Shown here: positions 7,686 through 16,345 of the stretch, in pieces
Layout: every line of letters begins with the position of its first letter
Position numbering within the stretch: position 1 is the first letter of the stretch
Assembly (NCBI GenBank): GCA_018435605.1
Contig: JAHDNF010000003.1
Location: forward strand, 186,001 to 250,000
Length of the DNA: 64,000 bases
From: a bacterium
GTDB lineage: Bacteria; Auribacterota; Auribacteria; Auribacterales; Auribacteraceae
Direction of reading: 5' to 3'
Position numbers and translations under genes: made by a program
The notes under the pieces: generated by a model
Seen by the model: the letters and a program-made list of their open reading frames with translations, nothing else
Told to the model about the DNA's origin: nothing
Database searches by the model: none

Positions 7686-8831
7686 ATGCGTGTAATTATT
7701 GTGGGTGCTGGTTTTGCCGGTATTTCTGCGGTAAGACGTTTGCTGTCTGCCGGCTCACCTAATATATCTGTTCAGCTATTTGAACCAAATGATTACACTA
7801 CTATTTTACCTGCTTTGCCTGATTATATAGGCAGTGATTTTGACAGTTCCCTTATAAAAATTCCTATATCACAGCTAATACCCTGCGGTGTTTGTCATAT
7901 AAAAAACAGGGTTGAAGCCATTTATCTGAAGGAACGGAAAATTATATCCGGTGCAGACTCGTATACTTATGATTATCTTGTAATTGCCGCCGGTTCGACT
8001 ACAAATTTTTTCGGATTTGACCGGCATCTTGATTTGGTTTACACATTGAGTTCTTACAATGAAGCCCAAAGACTGAAAAACGCTTTTGAGATATACCTTG
8101 AAACCAATAAAAAACCTCATGTTGTAATCGTCGGTGCAGGGTATACCGGTATTGAATTGGCGTTCAACCTGATTGTCCGCGCGAATGAAACCGGCAAGAA
8201 GATAGATGTATCTCTTGTTGAAACACAGGATAAGATAATGGCCCCGCTGAGCGTCCCGCAGAGGTCGTATGTAGAGAAACTTTTAGTCCGATATGGGATA
8301 AAGACATATACCGGAACACGGATAGTATCTTTTGACGGTACGACAGTTAGTCTTGCGACAGGGGAATTGTTAGACAATGTATTTTTATGTTGGACTGCCG
8401 GTACAAAAATGGCTGTGCCGTCTATTGTCGGTAAGTATGACTCTTTACCGGATGGGCGTATCAAGATCGGTGCATCGTTAAGTATTCCAGAATATCCTGA
8501 GGTATTTGTTGCAGGGGATTGCGCCGCAGTTGCTCATAAAGGGAATTGGTTGAGGAAAGCTGTTAATTTTTCCATATATTCCGGTATTACTGCGGCTACC
8601 AATGTGGTGAACAGTATTAGAAACCAACCGCTTGTGCCGTTTAGGCCGGTTGATCTGGGTTGGATTCTTCCGCTTAGAGTAACAAGTGTAGGCAAACTCT
8701 TGGGCAGAATACCGGTTCGAGGAAAAATCGGTATGAGGATGCATTATATGATGTGCGGGTTGCGTAATTATACCCTCGAAAATAAAAAGGCATTTTTGTA
8801 CAAATCTTTAACATTTACTCAAAAGGAGTGA
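7686..8831 (+). CDS. FAD-dependent NAD(P)H oxidoreductase, type II NADH dehydrogenase-like
   Basis: A 381-residue flavoprotein with two Rossmann dinucleotide sites: GAGFAG at residues 7-12 for FAD and VGAGYTGIELAF near 149 for NAD(P)H. The FAD-closing motif VFVAGDCAAV sits near 276. There is no redox CxxC pair, so it is not a thioredoxin- or lipoamide-type reductase. Length and the C-terminal basic/amphipathic tail fit NDH-2 enzymes, which pass electrons from NADH to quinone without pumping protons. A sulfide:quinone reductase is less likely because the catalytic cysteines are not evident. A DoxX protein gene follows after three bases, so the two probably act in one membrane redox unit. Confidence 0.85.
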   Translation: MRVIIVGAGFAGISAVRRLLSAGSPNISVQLFEPNDYTTILPALPDYIGSDFDSSLIKIPISQLIPCGVCHIKNRVEAIYLKERKIISGADSYTYDYLVIAAGSTTNFFGFDRHLDLVYTLSSYNEAQRLKNAFEIYLETNKKPHVVIVGAGYTGIELAFNLIVRANETGKKIDVSLVETQDKIMAPLSVPQRSYVEKLLVRYGIKTYTGTRIVSFDGTTVSLATGELLDNVFLCWTAGTKMAVPSIVGKYDSLPDGRIKIGASLSIPEYPEVFVAGDCAAVAHKGNWLRKAVNFSIYSGITAATNVVNSIRNQPLVPFRPVDLGWILPLRVTSVGKLLGRIPVRGKIGMRMHYMMCGLRNYTLENKKAFLYKSLTFTQKE

Positions 8832-8834
8832 ATC

Positions 8835-9257
8835 ATGGGTGCATCAACAGCGAAAAAAATTTTATTTGCTACGTCGCCTGAGAAAAACGCAGGTTATTTA
8901 TTATTGCGTATCTTTGTGGGATACGGATTCATCACGCACGGTTACGGGAAAGTGTTTAAAACATTTTCGCAGTTTGCCGAATATATAGGAAGCCTGAACG
9001 TACCTGCTCCGACGATCGCGGCGGCCCTAGCCGCAGGCGCGGAATTTTTCGGCGGTATTTTGTTGATACTTGGTTTGTGTACCCGAATAACATCTTTTTT
9101 CCTTACTGCCACAATGGTAGTTGCGGCGTTTATCGCTCACGCAGGCGCGCCGTTTGCCCAGCGTGAGTTGGCTTTTCTGTATCTATTTTGTTCTGCCCTG
9201 TTTCTATTGAAAGGCGCTGGAAGTTTATCTATAGACAATATTCTTGGAAAGAAGTAA
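8835..9257 (+). CDS. DoxX family membrane protein
   Basis: A 140-residue protein with four membrane helices. The DoxX pattern is visible: LLLRIFVGYGFITHGYGK, then AAGAEFFGGILLILGL, then TATMVVAAFIAH. Members include subunits of thiosulfate:quinone oxidoreductase and many uncharacterised inner-membrane proteins. It is preceded by AAAAGGAG and starts three bases after the NDH-2-like gene, which indicates an operon. A function linked to quinone redox or oxidative stress is inference from the neighbour. Confidence 0.88.
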   Translation: MGASTAKKILFATSPEKNAGYLLLRIFVGYGFITHGYGKVFKTFSQFAEYIGSLNVPAPTIAAALAAGAEFFGGILLILGLCTRITSFFLTATMVVAAFIAHAGAPFAQRELAFLYLFCSALFLLKGAGSLSIDNILGKK

Positions 9258-9431
9258 TCGTCCTATCTTGTACGAATGACGCTAGAGTATTGACTTTTAT
9301 GGCGGTTTCTACTAGTATTGAACAGATTATGCTCGATGCTGGAGATATGGTTTCCTTTCCTGTTTGTTTTCTCATGTGTGTTTTTGTTTGAGTGTAGCTC
9401 TGTATAAGAAAATATAAGATAAGGATTATTT

Positions 9432-10583
9432 TTGATTATGGTATCTGTTTTTTATATTTTGTCCGCAGTGGTAGCGCTTGGATGGATTCATCGGTATTTC
9501 AAAGTAAAGGAAATATCCAGACCTCAATATTTTATTGAGCCGAATTATGATCAGGTAGTGGGTAATCCGCCTTTGGTTTCTATAGTGATTCCGGCACGAA
9601 ACGAGGAAGTCAATATAGGAAGATGTTTGCTGTCTATAGTTCAGCAGGAATATAAAAATATCGAGATAATTGTATTAAATGACCGGTCTACCGACAATAC
9701 TGCTCAGATTGTCGCTGATATAGCTAAAAGCGACCAGCGTGTCCGCCTTATAAATATAGATCATTGTCCGGACGGATGGTCTGGCAAAAATCATGCTCTT
9801 GTTCACGGTGTGAAGCATGTAAAAGGGAAATACCTTCTTTTTACCGATGCGGACACCTATCATTATCAGCACTGTCTAAAAGCGATTGTTTTGTATATGA
9901 TGAAGAATAAAGTGGATTTGTTGAGTATAAATCCGCACCTTGTTACTAAGAGTTTCTGGGAGAATGTTATTATGCCTGTGGCGGGCGGCATTTTGATGAT
10001 CTGGTTTCCGCTGGAAAAGATCAACGACAACAACAGCCCTCTCGGGTATGCCAACGGGCAGTTGATGGTTTTCGATATTAATTCCTATAAAAAGATCGGC
10101 GGGCATGAGGCTGTTAAAGACGAACTGCTTGAAGATTTGGCTTTCGCCCGTAAAATCAAACAGGCTGGAATGCGTCTTAAGGTGTTATGGGGCCCTGAAT
10201 TGTATCAAACTCACATGTATTCTTCACTCAAACAGATATGGAACGGATGGGTGCGTATTTTCTGTCACGGGTTTCAAAAAAGAGTATTGCTTGTTATGAA
10301 CAGTCTTATTCTTATGGCGGTATTTTCTTTTCTGCCGTATCTGCTTGTATTTACCGCCTTTTTTTTATTCCGGCAACCGTTGCCTGCAATAACTTCATTA
10401 GGCGTATATTTCTTTATGATATATTGTATATCGGTGGCGTATGGAGTTGCCAAATCTAATCGATGGTATCTTTTTTTGCATTTGCTAAGTTGCTTGATGG
10501 TATCTTTTATTTTGTTATATACGGGTTACGTGATAATTTTCAAGCAGAAGATAAGTTGGAGAGGATGTCACTACAGCTCGTAG
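9432..10583 (+). CDS. Membrane glycosyltransferase family 2 (CrtQ-like)
   Basis: A 383-residue protein. It has an N-terminal membrane anchor, then a GT-A domain with VSIVIPARNEEVNIGRCL near residue 50, the metal-binding TDADTYHYQH near 140 and an acceptor-side ED motif ELLEDLAFARKIK near 235. Three to four membrane helices follow from residue 290. This layout fits glycosyltransferases acting on membrane lipids, including carotenoid acid glycosyltransferases, but the acceptor is unknown. The TTG at 9432 has AAGGA at good distance; an ATG two codons later at 9438 is the alternative. It faces pssA, ending two bases from it. Confidence 0.82.
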   Translation: MIMVSVFYILSAVVALGWIHRYFKVKEISRPQYFIEPNYDQVVGNPPLVSIVIPARNEEVNIGRCLLSIVQQEYKNIEIIVLNDRSTDNTAQIVADIAKSDQRVRLINIDHCPDGWSGKNHALVHGVKHVKGKYLLFTDADTYHYQHCLKAIVLYMMKNKVDLLSINPHLVTKSFWENVIMPVAGGILMIWFPLEKINDNNSPLGYANGQLMVFDINSYKKIGGHEAVKDELLEDLAFARKIKQAGMRLKVLWGPELYQTHMYSSLKQIWNGWVRIFCHGFQKRVLLVMNSLILMAVFSFLPYLLVFTAFFLFRQPLPAITSLGVYFFMIYCISVAYGVAKSNRWYLFLHLLSCLMVSFILLYTGYVIIFKQKISWRGCHYSS

Positions 10584-10585
10584 TA

Positions 10586-11362
10586 TTATTTTGATCGGTT
10601 ATTCCAACGACTCTTTCTTAATATGGTTTCGCTTTGAGCTTGAATAGGAACTGAATACCGTACGGTTTTCGTTGAAAAAGCTGTTCTTATAATTCCTGTG
10701 ATCATATAAATGGAAAAAACCGAGTACATAAGAATTTCCGCGTGACTAACGAATAGGAACGCAAAAACCCCTATAAAGATTACCCGAGGCAGTCCGGTAA
10801 TTCTGTGTTTGAGGAAAAATAAAAAACTCATAGGAACAGGGTATTTGACGTTGCTCACCATAAGGATTCCCGCTCCGAGTACACTGAGAGGAAACAGCTT
10901 CACAATTAAAGCGTTGTCAAATTTATTTAGTAGAAGAAGCGTGCTACATACAAATCCTGCCGCGGCAGGGGATGGCAATCCGTAAAAAATCTTTTTGCCG
11001 GTCGGTTTTGAGGCCAATACGTTGAACTTTGCGAGTCGAATTCCGCAGGCAAGCATATATACTGCGCAGATAAATACTCCTATTTCATCCATTTCGCGCA
11101 TGTAGGCGGCGAACCCCATTAATCCGGGTGCAATTCCGAAAGATACTAGGTCGGATAGCGAGTCGAATTCCATGCCGAACTGAGAAGTTGCCTGTTGCCA
11201 TCGCGCAACCTGTCCGTCGAGAAAATCGAATAACATAGCGATGAAAATGCATATACAAGCCATTGCGTAATCTTCGGTAAGAACTAGCATCAGCGCGAAG
11301 ATGCCGAATAAAAGATTGCATCCTGTTACTATATTAGGCAGAATTACTCGACGGTTATTCAT
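10586..11362 (-). CDS. pssA: CDP-diacylglycerol--serine O-phosphatidyltransferase
   Basis: A 258-residue membrane enzyme of the CDP-alcohol phosphatidyltransferase family. The catalytic pattern DGx2ARx8Gx3Dx3D is complete: DFLDGQVARW and GMEFDSLSD near residues 45-73. It joins serine to CDP-diacylglycerol to give phosphatidylserine. The gene overlaps the end of the psd gene by four bases (10586-11362 against 11359-11997), so the two steps of phosphatidylethanolamine synthesis are translated together. The fold has about eight helices, as in the Gram-positive/PVC type II enzyme rather than the enterobacterial type I enzyme. Confidence 0.93.
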   Translation of the reverse strand: MNNRRVILPNIVTGCNLLFGIFALMLVLTEDYAMACICIFIAMLFDFLDGQVARWQQATSQFGMEFDSLSDLVSFGIAPGLMGFAAYMREMDEIGVFICAVYMLACGIRLAKFNVLASKPTGKKIFYGLPSPAAAGFVCSTLLLLNKFDNALIVKLFPLSVLGAGILMVSNVKYPVPMSFLFFLKHRITGLPRVIFIGVFAFLFVSHAEILMYSVFSIYMITGIIRTAFSTKTVRYSVPIQAQSETILRKSRWNNRSK

Positions 11363-11997
11363 CTTTTGACTCCGAGTACTGTTATTTTACCTTTGACAGA
11401 GTCACCCTTTTTTATCTTCAACGTAGTTGAAAGCGGCATATAAACCTCAACCCGTGATCCGAAGCGTATCAATCCGATTTTCTGGCCGATTTCAAGTGAG
11501 TCGTTAAGTTTGCAGTAACAGACTATTCGTCTGGCTATCAAGCCTGCGATTTGTTTTACGATGACTGTTCGTTCTTTGTTGCTTTCTATCCCGATTGAGT
11601 TGCTTTCGTTGGCGATTGCCGATTTTTCTGAGTTGGCGGGAAAGAAACTTCCCTGACGGTATTTGATGTATATTATATTGCCTTCTATTGGTGCATAGTT
11701 GACGTGCACATTGAAGATATTTAAAAAAATACTTATGCGCCATACACGCTCGCCGAATATTTCGTTGTCGATCACCTGATCTACGCCGATAACCTTGCCG
11801 TCCGCCGGCGATACAATAAGTCCTTCGCCTTGGGGTGTTGTGCGATAGGGATCGCGGAAAAAGTAAAGTATATACGCGCATATAACAAGTCCTGCGATTC
11901 CAAAATATCTGTGAATAAAAAAGCAAATTATTGTTACTACAGCGGCAGGGATGATAAAAGGTAGAACTTCTTTTGCGATGGGGATATGTTGCTTCAT
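11359..11997 (-). CDS. psd: Phosphatidylserine decarboxylase, short proenzyme form
   Basis: A 212-residue enzyme that converts phosphatidylserine to phosphatidylethanolamine. It is made as a proenzyme that cuts itself before the serine of a Gly-Ser pair to create a pyruvoyl group; the pair is seen in LIRFGSRVEVYMP near residue 181. The N-terminal part has two membrane segments and FFRDPYR. SPADGKV and HVNYAP are also typical. It belongs to the short subfamily rather than the long E. coli form. The ATG at 11997 has AGGAGG closely upstream; a start 45 bases earlier adds an unlike extension. pssA follows with a four-base overlap. Confidence 0.92.
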   Translation of the reverse strand: MKQHIPIAKEVLPFIIPAAVVTIICFFIHRYFGIAGLVICAYILYFFRDPYRTTPQGEGLIVSPADGKVIGVDQVIDNEIFGERVWRISIFLNIFNVHVNYAPIEGNIIYIKYRQGSFFPANSEKSAIANESNSIGIESNKERTVIVKQIAGLIARRIVCYCKLNDSLEIGQKIGLIRFGSRVEVYMPLSTTLKIKKGDSVKGKITVLGVKR

Positions 11998-12115
11998 ATC
12001 GGAATTGCCTCCTGTTGTATAAAAAATTCGTATAATTGCCAAATAATATCTATTATACGATACTATTTTAGATTAACCTACGTCAATAGCGTTTATTCTA
12101 GTTGACTATTCGTGA

Positions 12116-13063
12116 TTACGAAATACGAAACGGAACAGGTATAAACGTCAAAAAGAAGATACCTAACACAACCCATGCCAATATTTTTCGGGGTGTGTCA
12201 AGCTCCATATACGGGTTGAGAGAAGGCGGATGTTTTTTGCCTAGAAAAAAAATGATGATCGCCCATAGCAACCAGCCTTTCCAGAAAAAAATACCCATCA
12301 TAAACAAAAAGAGCAAAATTAGATTGGACATGGAATGATATTTTTCGCCCATAACAGCGTATGCCACATGACCGCCGTCGAGTTGTCCTATTGGTATCAG
12401 ATTCAGGGATGTGACAAACATGCCTATCCATCCGGCGAATCCTATCGGATGAATATCGAGATGAAACCCTAGCGGTGGAGCGGATGTGAATAGTTTCGCT
12501 AATATATGCACTATCAGTGAAGATCCTATCTCTATACTAAAACCGCTACCGGGTGTGGACGGCACCGCTTGCGATAGTTTAAGTCCGATGATCAAAGTCG
12601 GTATGGAAACCAGAAATCCGCATACCGGTCCTGCCGCGCCGATATCGAGAAGAGCCCGTTTATCGTAGATTGGGGATTTCATTTTGATAAATGCGCCGAA
12701 TGTCCCTATTATATTGATCATGTTTGGAGCGGGAATAAAATATGGCAGTGTGGCTTTTACGCGATGAATACGGGATGTTATGTAGTGCCCCATCTCGTGG
12801 GTAAGCAATATGAACATCAGCGACAGGGAAAAAGGTAGTCCTTTAAGAATATATTGAGGATTGCCTATCAGTTTTAGCAATGTGGTGTGCTGGCTGAATC
12901 CGGCAAGGTCTATTCCGGCAATAGTGGTCGTCATAAACGTCAGTCCGAATAACAAGATATGCAGACGGTAATTCGGGGCGTCCGGTTTTTGTATGCGGTA
13001 CTGCGGTATTTCGGTCTGGTTGTCTGTCTGAACGAATTCGTATATTTTATGGTTTTCGTGCAT
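12116..13063 (-). CDS. Site-2 protease family (M50) membrane metalloprotease
   Basis: A 315-residue intramembrane protease with six to seven helices. The zinc ligands are seen in THEMGHYIT (H89 and H93 with E90) and in the second motif QLDGGHVAYA near residue 238. No PDZ domain is present, which places it with compact site-2 proteases such as plant EGY-like enzymes. Substrates are unknown; relatives release membrane-bound regulators. The ATG at 13063 follows AGGAG by seven bases and is preferred over one 30 bases upstream. It is transcribed away from the chaperone gene at 13402 and lies behind psd/pssA on the same strand. Confidence 0.85.
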   Translation of the reverse strand: MHENHKIYEFVQTDNQTEIPQYRIQKPDAPNYRLHILLFGLTFMTTTIAGIDLAGFSQHTTLLKLIGNPQYILKGLPFSLSLMFILLTHEMGHYITSRIHRVKATLPYFIPAPNMINIIGTFGAFIKMKSPIYDKRALLDIGAAGPVCGFLVSIPTLIIGLKLSQAVPSTPGSGFSIEIGSSLIVHILAKLFTSAPPLGFHLDIHPIGFAGWIGMFVTSLNLIPIGQLDGGHVAYAVMGEKYHSMSNLILLFLFMMGIFFWKGWLLWAIIIFFLGKKHPPSLNPYMELDTPRKILAWVVLGIFFLTFIPVPFRIS

Positions 13064-13401
13064 TGTTGCTCCTGTTATATTATATAAAGTCAAAGAGATC
13101 TCATGTTATAAACTAACATTTTAGAATAATCAAGTTATGTCGTTTTGTCAAGTTTGCTTCTTGTTGTTTATGCGGATATACCGTGAAATTCAAATACATT
13201 TGATAGTCTGGTTTTAAATCGGCTCAAAATAAAATACTGTACTTTTCTGTGCAGGTTACTGTTTTTCGTGTCACCTCTATATGGAATGTGTAATAAAAGA
13301 TACTTGACTAAAAACATACTGTGAGCTACAGTAAAAAAAATTTCGGAGCAATAGTGTAAATTAAGACTCATTTTCCGCCGAAGTATTTATAAAGGTGAGA
13401 T
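13064..13401. other. Intergenic region with a promoter and repeated TACTGT motifs
   Basis: This 338-base stretch separates divergent genes. It holds no credible ORF or RNA gene. TACTGT occurs at 13235-13240, 13257-13262 and 13317-13322, and inverted as ACAGT at 13328-13332. The first two are 22 bases apart, about two helical turns. The last pair overlaps the promoter described separately. Confidence 0.4.
13304..13332 (+). promoter_or_regulatory. Promoter of the small membrane protein/chaperone operon
   Basis: TTGACT (13304-13309), 17 bases, TACAGT (13327-13332). Transcription would begin near 13339, about 60 bases before the ATG at 13402. The -10 lies inside the inverted repeat ACTGT-GAGCT-ACAGT, a possible regulator site. 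Confidence 0.5.
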
Positions 13402-13725
13402 ATGACCAGTACAGACAAAGATATACATCCGCGCGACAATTCCGGAAAGAAAAAAACGCCTGAAGAAAACTCGGGTAACGATTCACGGAATGCGCAGGGT
13501 AAAGATGAAATCGAAACGGAAATATCTGCGAAAGTATCCGATTTGAAAAGTGTAGAATCATTGAGTGAAGAATGTGTGTCGTCCGCTCAGGCCGGTGTGA
13601 ACGGTATCATGCGTAATATCATTGATTTTTATGAAAAATACAAGGCCGAAATCGGTCTTGTTGTGTTACTGGGTTACGTTGTGACGCTTGCAATAGCAAC
13701 CATTATTGAACTAATACAGCATTAA
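13402..13725 (+). CDS. Small tail-anchored membrane protein of unknown function
   Basis: A 107-residue protein with no recognised family. The first 65 residues are highly charged and probably disordered (KKKTPEENSGNDSRNAQGKD). One membrane helix lies near the end (IGLVVLLGYVVTLAIATIIELI, seen in two parts), leaving only a few residues behind it. The N-terminal part would therefore be cytoplasmic if inserted as a tail anchor. The ATG follows AAAGGTGAG. It lies 30 bases ahead of the PpiD-like chaperone gene and shares its promoter, so it may be an accessory of that chaperone or of the Sec site, which is inference. Confidence 0.6.
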   Translation: MTSTDKDIHPRDNSGKKKTPEENSGNDSRNAQGKDEIETEISAKVSDLKSVESLSEECVSSAQAGVNGIMRNIIDFYEKYKAEIGLVVLLGYVVTLAIATIIELIQH

Positions 13726-13755
13726 CATAAAAAACTAAAAAGGGAGTTAAGAGGT

Positions 13756-15633
13756 ATGTTGACGTTCTTCCGCAAAAAGATGAAACTTATGTTCGCTATT
13801 TTACTGGTGGGTATTATACCTGCCTTTACTTTATGGGGTATCGGTAGCTTGCTACAGACTCCTGCGCAAAATGTGCAGGGCGAAATAAACGGCAGAAAGG
13901 TGTTGTTGCCGGAATACAGAAGAGAGCAATTGGCCGTTATGTGGGACGCTTTGTTTTCGAATCGCACACTTGAACCGGCACAGGTGAATGACGCTACATG
14001 GAATCGCCTGATATTGCTGGACGAAGCTAAAAAATACGGTATAGTTGTCAGCGATGAGGAAGTAGCTGACCGAATCACCCGTATATTTCAAAGAGGAGGC
14101 CAATTCGATAAAAGGTTTTATATTGATGTACTTACCCATAACCGAATCACTCCGGCAGGATACGAGGAAGCCACACGTAACTCGATTAAAATAGAACGTC
14201 TTAGAGATCTGATACTTGGAGCGATCAAAATAACGGAAGATGAATTCGAAATTGACTATCAGATTAAAAATACCGAATTGATAGTAGATTATGTGATTTT
14301 TCCGTTTGGCAGTTATAGGGATAGAATAGAACCGACTGACGAAGAAATAATTGTCTTTTTTGAAGAAAATAAAGATGATTACAGGAAACCAGCCGAAGTG
14401 AATGTGAAGTATATTCAGGTAGCTCTGTCCGATTTTTTACCTCTGGTAACTTTGTCTGAAGAAGATGCTAGAATATATTATGAAGAAAATATTGATCGGT
14501 TCAAGGAAGAAAAACAGGTGCATGCGCGCCATATATTATTAAAAGTACCTGAAACCGCCGACGAGGCTATGGTCAACTCGGTTAAAGAACGAGCTGACGA
14601 GATACTTGAAAAAGCGAAGGCAGGCGAGGATTTTGCCGAACTGGCAATGCAGTATTCGGAAGGGCCTACTGCTCCTAACGGCGGCGATCTTGGTTTCTTT
14701 GGTAAAGGTTCTATGGTACAACCCTTTGAAGATGCGGCATTTTCAATCGTTGCAGGCGAGATATTCCCCGAGCCGGTAAAAACTCGCTTCGGGTTCCATA
14801 TAATTAAGGTGGAAGAGGTGAAAGATGAGAAAATCAATGAATTCGACGATATAAAACAGGAAGTCATAGACACTATAAATAACGAGAAAGCCGACGAACT
14901 CGCTCGGGAATCGATAAAAGAAGTGTTTTATCAAAGTGACGACCTTGAATCTATGATAAAAGCCGCTGTAGACCTTAAACTTGAAGTCAGAGAAACAGGT
15001 TTTTTCTCTACATCATATAACATTCCCGGTATCGGCACTTCGAGTGATTTTCATAAGGCGGCGTTCGATGTGGATCTTTTTAATGTAAGCGATATCATTA
15101 AGACCGATTCGGGATACGCGATTGCATGTCCTGTAGAACGCAGAAGCGGTGTATTGCCGGATTTGGCGGAGGTCAAAGAACGAGTTATACGCGACTATAA
15201 AGCGAAGATGTCAACCGAACTGGCGAAGGCCGACGCTAAGGTCGCGCGGGCTAAAATAGTTTCTAAAATGCAAGAGAAAAATATTTCTTTTGAGGATGCG
15301 GTAACGGAGATCGGGCTTGATCCTATGACAAGCGCTCCTTTTGTTATTGATTCCGGCGACCCTGCTATCGGTTACGGATTGGAACTTGGTAAGACACTGT
15401 TTGCTGTACCTGCGGGCACGGTCAGCGAACCTATAGATTCCGGTAAAGGGTTTGTTATAGTAAAGCCGGTCGAATATAAAAAACCGGTTATCAGCGATAT
15501 TGCTGGAGAAGAGCTTGAACAGAAAAAACAGCAGTTAGCGTTTCAGAAAAAATACATGGTATTTCAAGAATGGATGGAAGCAGTCAAAAAGAATGCGCAA
15601 CTGCTTGATTTTACTATATACGCGCAGGATTGA
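13756..15633 (+). CDS. Membrane-anchored peptidyl-prolyl isomerase, PpiD/SurA-like
   Basis: A 625-residue periplasmic folding factor. Residues 10-33 form a membrane anchor with a charged N-terminus (LTFFRKKMKLMF). The SurA/PpiD N-terminal chaperone domain follows. A parvulin domain lies near residues 255-355 with ARHILLKVPETADEA, then GGDLGFFGKGSMVQPFE and FGFHIIKVEEV. The C-terminal 250 residues resemble the degenerate second half of PpiD. It probably catches outer-membrane or exported proteins leaving the Sec channel. The ATG is preceded by GGGAG and AGAGG. It meets nrdR convergently with 17 bases between. Confidence 0.88.
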   Translation: MLTFFRKKMKLMFAILLVGIIPAFTLWGIGSLLQTPAQNVQGEINGRKVLLPEYRREQLAVMWDALFSNRTLEPAQVNDATWNRLILLDEAKKYGIVVSDEEVADRITRIFQRGGQFDKRFYIDVLTHNRITPAGYEEATRNSIKIERLRDLILGAIKITEDEFEIDYQIKNTELIVDYVIFPFGSYRDRIEPTDEEIIVFFEENKDDYRKPAEVNVKYIQVALSDFLPLVTLSEEDARIYYEENIDRFKEEKQVHARHILLKVPETADEAMVNSVKERADEILEKAKAGEDFAELAMQYSEGPTAPNGGDLGFFGKGSMVQPFEDAAFSIVAGEIFPEPVKTRFGFHIIKVEEVKDEKINEFDDIKQEVIDTINNEKADELARESIKEVFYQSDDLESMIKAAVDLKLEVRETGFFSTSYNIPGIGTSSDFHKAAFDVDLFNVSDIIKTDSGYAIACPVERRSGVLPDLAEVKERVIRDYKAKMSTELAKADAKVARAKIVSKMQEKNISFEDAVTEIGLDPMTSAPFVIDSGDPAIGYGLELGKTLFAVPAGTVSEPIDSGKGFVIVKPVEYKKPVISDIAGEELEQKKQQLAFQKKYMVFQEWMEAVKKNAQLLDFTIYAQD

Positions 15634-15650
15634 GAAACTGATTCCTAATG

Positions 15651-16136
15651 TCAATCTTGTTTGTTTGGTGTCGGAGAACTTCTTTTTTCCGAAAGCAACC
15701 CTACTATTTCATTCATAAACTGAGTGACGTCTTTGAATTGCCTATAAACAGAAGCGAACCGGACGAAAGCGACTTCATCAAGCGCCTGAAGGTGATTCAT
15801 AATTTGTTCGCCGATTTCCTGAGTTGATATTTCACGAATATTTTTGTTTTCGATATACCTTTCGATTTCCGAAGCTATGTTTTCTATTTTTTCAAGGCTG
15901 ACCGGTCGTTTTTCACAGGCTTTCATTAGTCCGTTTAAAATTTTCTGTTTATCGTACGGTTCCCTGCGGTTATCTTTTTTTATAACCTGAATGTTAGGCC
16001 GTTCGAGGGTTTCGTATGTGGTAAAGCGGTGCTGACAGTTAAGGCATTCTCTGCGGCGGCGTATGGCGCGTCCTTCTTGGCATAGCCGGGAATCTACGAC
16101 TCTGTCTTCCAGAAATCCGCAAAATGGGCAGTGCAC
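15651..16136 (-). CDS. nrdR: Transcriptional repressor NrdR
   Basis: A 161-residue regulator of ribonucleotide reductase genes. It begins with the zinc ribbon HCPFCG and CLNCQHRFTTYE and continues with an ATP-cone (PNIQVIKKDNRREPYDKQKI onward) that senses ATP and dATP. The start is GTG at 16136, with AGGAGG seven bases upstream; this gives the canonical short leader before the first cysteine. An open frame extends 27 codons further but encodes nothing family-like. No ribonucleotide reductase gene or clear NrdR box is in the window, so its targets lie elsewhere. Confidence 0.95.
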   Translation of the reverse strand: MHCPFCGFLEDRVVDSRLCQEGRAIRRRRECLNCQHRFTTYETLERPNIQVIKKDNRREPYDKQKILNGLMKACEKRPVSLEKIENIASEIERYIENKNIREISTQEIGEQIMNHLQALDEVAFVRFASVYRQFKDVTQFMNEIVGLLSEKRSSPTPNKQD

Positions 16137-16253
16137 TTTTTTTCCTCCTAACGCAACTAAAAAATGGTAAAATTTCAAAAGAGTTATGTGATATCCTGAT
16201 TTAGGAATAAAAAACATTTGGTTTTATATAACGATACATGTTACTGTATCACC

Positions 16254-16283
16254 TTGTTCAATGAAAAGAATATTTTTTATAAA
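16254..16283 (+). promoter_or_regulatory. Possible promoter of the LolA-STAS-ArnT operon
   Basis: TTGTTC (16254-16259), 18 bases, TATAAA (16278-16283). The first gene starts about 60 bases downstream. The AT-rich context lowers the weight of the match. Confidence 0.4.
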
Positions 16284-16345
16284 CTTCGAAATTATCTTAA
16301 AATATCGATAAACGATTATAGAAAGAATAGTTGATAATTTTAGAT

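Noticed and set aside
13318-13332. LexA-type SOS box at the chaperone promoter
   Set aside because: CTGT and ACAG are separated by 5 bases, not the 8 of the proteobacterial box.
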